Assembly: GCA_051439365.1 (NCBI GenBank)
Contig: JBFRWC010000291.1
Span: 1-6,104 of the forward strand
DNA from: JAAHGY01 sp051439365
GTDB lineage: Bacteria > Cyanobacteriota > Cyanobacteriia > CAKZMO01
DNA length: 6,104 nt
Direction: 5' to 3'
The notes beneath the pieces are model-generated. The model worked only from the letters and a program-made list of their open reading frames with translations. It was not told the DNA's origin and did not search any database. A program made the position numbers and the translations under genes. Shown in pieces: positions 5,311 through 6,104 of this stretch. Every line of letters begins with the position of its first letter. The stretch's first letter is position 1.

Positions 5311-6104
5311 ATGGCGGGTGATGATATTCTGGTGAAAGTAGAAGGGGTTGCCAAAAAGTATTGCAAGGATTTGAAGCGATCGCTCCGTTACGGTCTGCAA
5401 GAACTTGCCGGAGAATTATTCCTGCGCCAAAACCCTCCCACAGACCTGCGCCGCTCTGAATTTTGGGCACTTCAGGATGTCAACTTTGAGCTACGGCGAG
5501 GAGAAGCCTTTGGCATTATTGGAGTGAATGGCTCTGGCAAGACCACCCTGTTGAAAATTATGCAGGGCTTACTCAAACCTACCACCGGGCAAGTCACCAT
5601 GCGAGGCCGCGTCGGAGCATTGATTTCCCTCGGTGCAGGCTTTCAACCCCTGCTCACTGGCCGGGAAAATATCTACGTCAACGCCTCAATTCTGCGGGTG
5701 CCCCGCCGGCAGGTGGATCAACGACTAGATGACATCTTGGCCTTTGCTGACATTGGTGACTTTATTGACGCGCCGATTAAAACCTACAGTAGCGGCATGA
5801 GGGGTCGTTTGGGCTTTGCGATCGCCACCCACCTGATTGACCCCGACATTCTCTTACTCGATGAGGTGCTAGCGACAGGAGACTGGAAATTCAAAGATCG
5901 CTGTTTTCGGCGGATGGAAGAAATCGTCAGTTCTGGAGCCACCGTTGTATTTGTCTCCCATCTCGTCCCCAAAGTAGAAAAATTTTGCAATCGGGCCATG
6001 TTACTCCACAAGGGCGTGGTCAAAGGGGTGGGGCCAGCCACAGAAATTTGTCAGATGTATCATGATCTCCCAGAGATTGAAGCGCCCCCCCATCCCCAGA
6101 AACG
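5311..6104 (+). CDS. ABC exporter ATPase for polysaccharide (Wzt/TagH family), C-terminus beyond window
   Basis: The frame starts at ATG 5311, behind AAGGGAGG at a 6-nt distance, and stays open for 264 codons to the right edge. It is the nucleotide-binding subunit that powers the permease encoded just upstream. Visible motifs are the Walker A GVNGSGKT (71-78), the family-typical LGAGFQPLLTGRENIYVNASIL stretch that follows the Q-loop region, the signature YSSGMRGRL (159-167), Walker B DILLLDE (179-185) with the D-loop ATGD (188-191), and switch histidine H217. The N-terminal insert between residues 15 and 50 and the GRENIY element separate this export type from import ATPases. All catalytic residues are present. 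The last visible residues (PEIEAPPHPQK) are a proline-rich segment after the ATPase core. In long Wzt proteins a C-terminal carbohydrate-binding domain follows such a point; here it cannot be seen whether one exists. Confidence 0.93.
   Translation, partial: MAGDDILVKVEGVAKKYCKDLKRSLRYGLQELAGELFLRQNPPTDLRRSEFWALQDVNFELRRGEAFGIIGVNGSGKTTLLKIMQGLLKPTTGQVTMRGRVGALISLGAGFQPLLTGRENIYVNASILRVPRRQVDQRLDDILAFADIGDFIDAPIKTYSSGMRGRLGFAIATHLIDPDILLLDEVLATGDWKFKDRCFRRMEEIVSSGATVVFVSHLVPKVEKFCNRAMLLHKGVVKGVGPATEICQMYHDLPEIEAPPHPQK

Noticed and set aside
1..6104. CRISPR array, tRNA or rRNA gene, insertion sequence or attachment site
   Set aside because: I saw no regularly spaced repeats, cloverleaf with CCA-end context, ribosomal RNA motifs, transposase frame or terminal inverted repeats.

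Overview
The window is a piece of cyanobacterial chromosome. The strongest sign is the HIP1 octamer GCGATCGC, which I count 12 times in 6.1 kb; chance would give well under one. Protein sequences also fit: the PsiE-family tail at the left edge and all five polysaccharide genes resemble cyanobacterial homologues. I cannot name the genus.

Layout. At 2-244 (+) lies the C-terminal end of a PsiE-family membrane protein. It converges on a leftward gene group (minus strand, transcribed from about 4340 down to 287): a family-4-type glycosyltransferase (3065-4204), a WbaP-type polyprenyl-phosphate sugar-1-phosphate transferase (1596-3044), and a multi-membrane O-antigen ligase/polymerase-family protein (287-1588). 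Gaps between these genes are 20 and 7 nt, so they form one operon. Starting from the same 171-bp intergenic region (4205-4375), a rightward pair encodes a Wzm/TagG-type ABC-2 permease (4376-5245) and its Wzt-type ATPase (5311 to beyond the right edge).

How the genes work together (inference). WbaP starts a glycan on undecaprenyl phosphate by adding a hexose-1-phosphate. The glycosyltransferase extends it on the cytoplasmic side. Wzm/Wzt export the lipid-linked glycan, and the PF04932-type protein then joins it to an acceptor (ligase, WaaL-like) or polymerises it (Wzy-like). No Wzx flippase or Wzz chain-length regulator is in view, so the visible part looks like an ABC-transporter-dependent O-antigen or exopolysaccharide locus.

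I see no wholly new system. The points that deserve a second look are a run of ten G in the coding strand of the glycosyltransferase, where a one-base slip either way truncates the protein; a strong four-run G-quadruplex motif encoding a proline-rich loop in the ligase/polymerase gene; and a 15-bp palindrome in the divergent promoter region, lying exactly in the 17-bp spacer behind a perfect leftward TTGACA.
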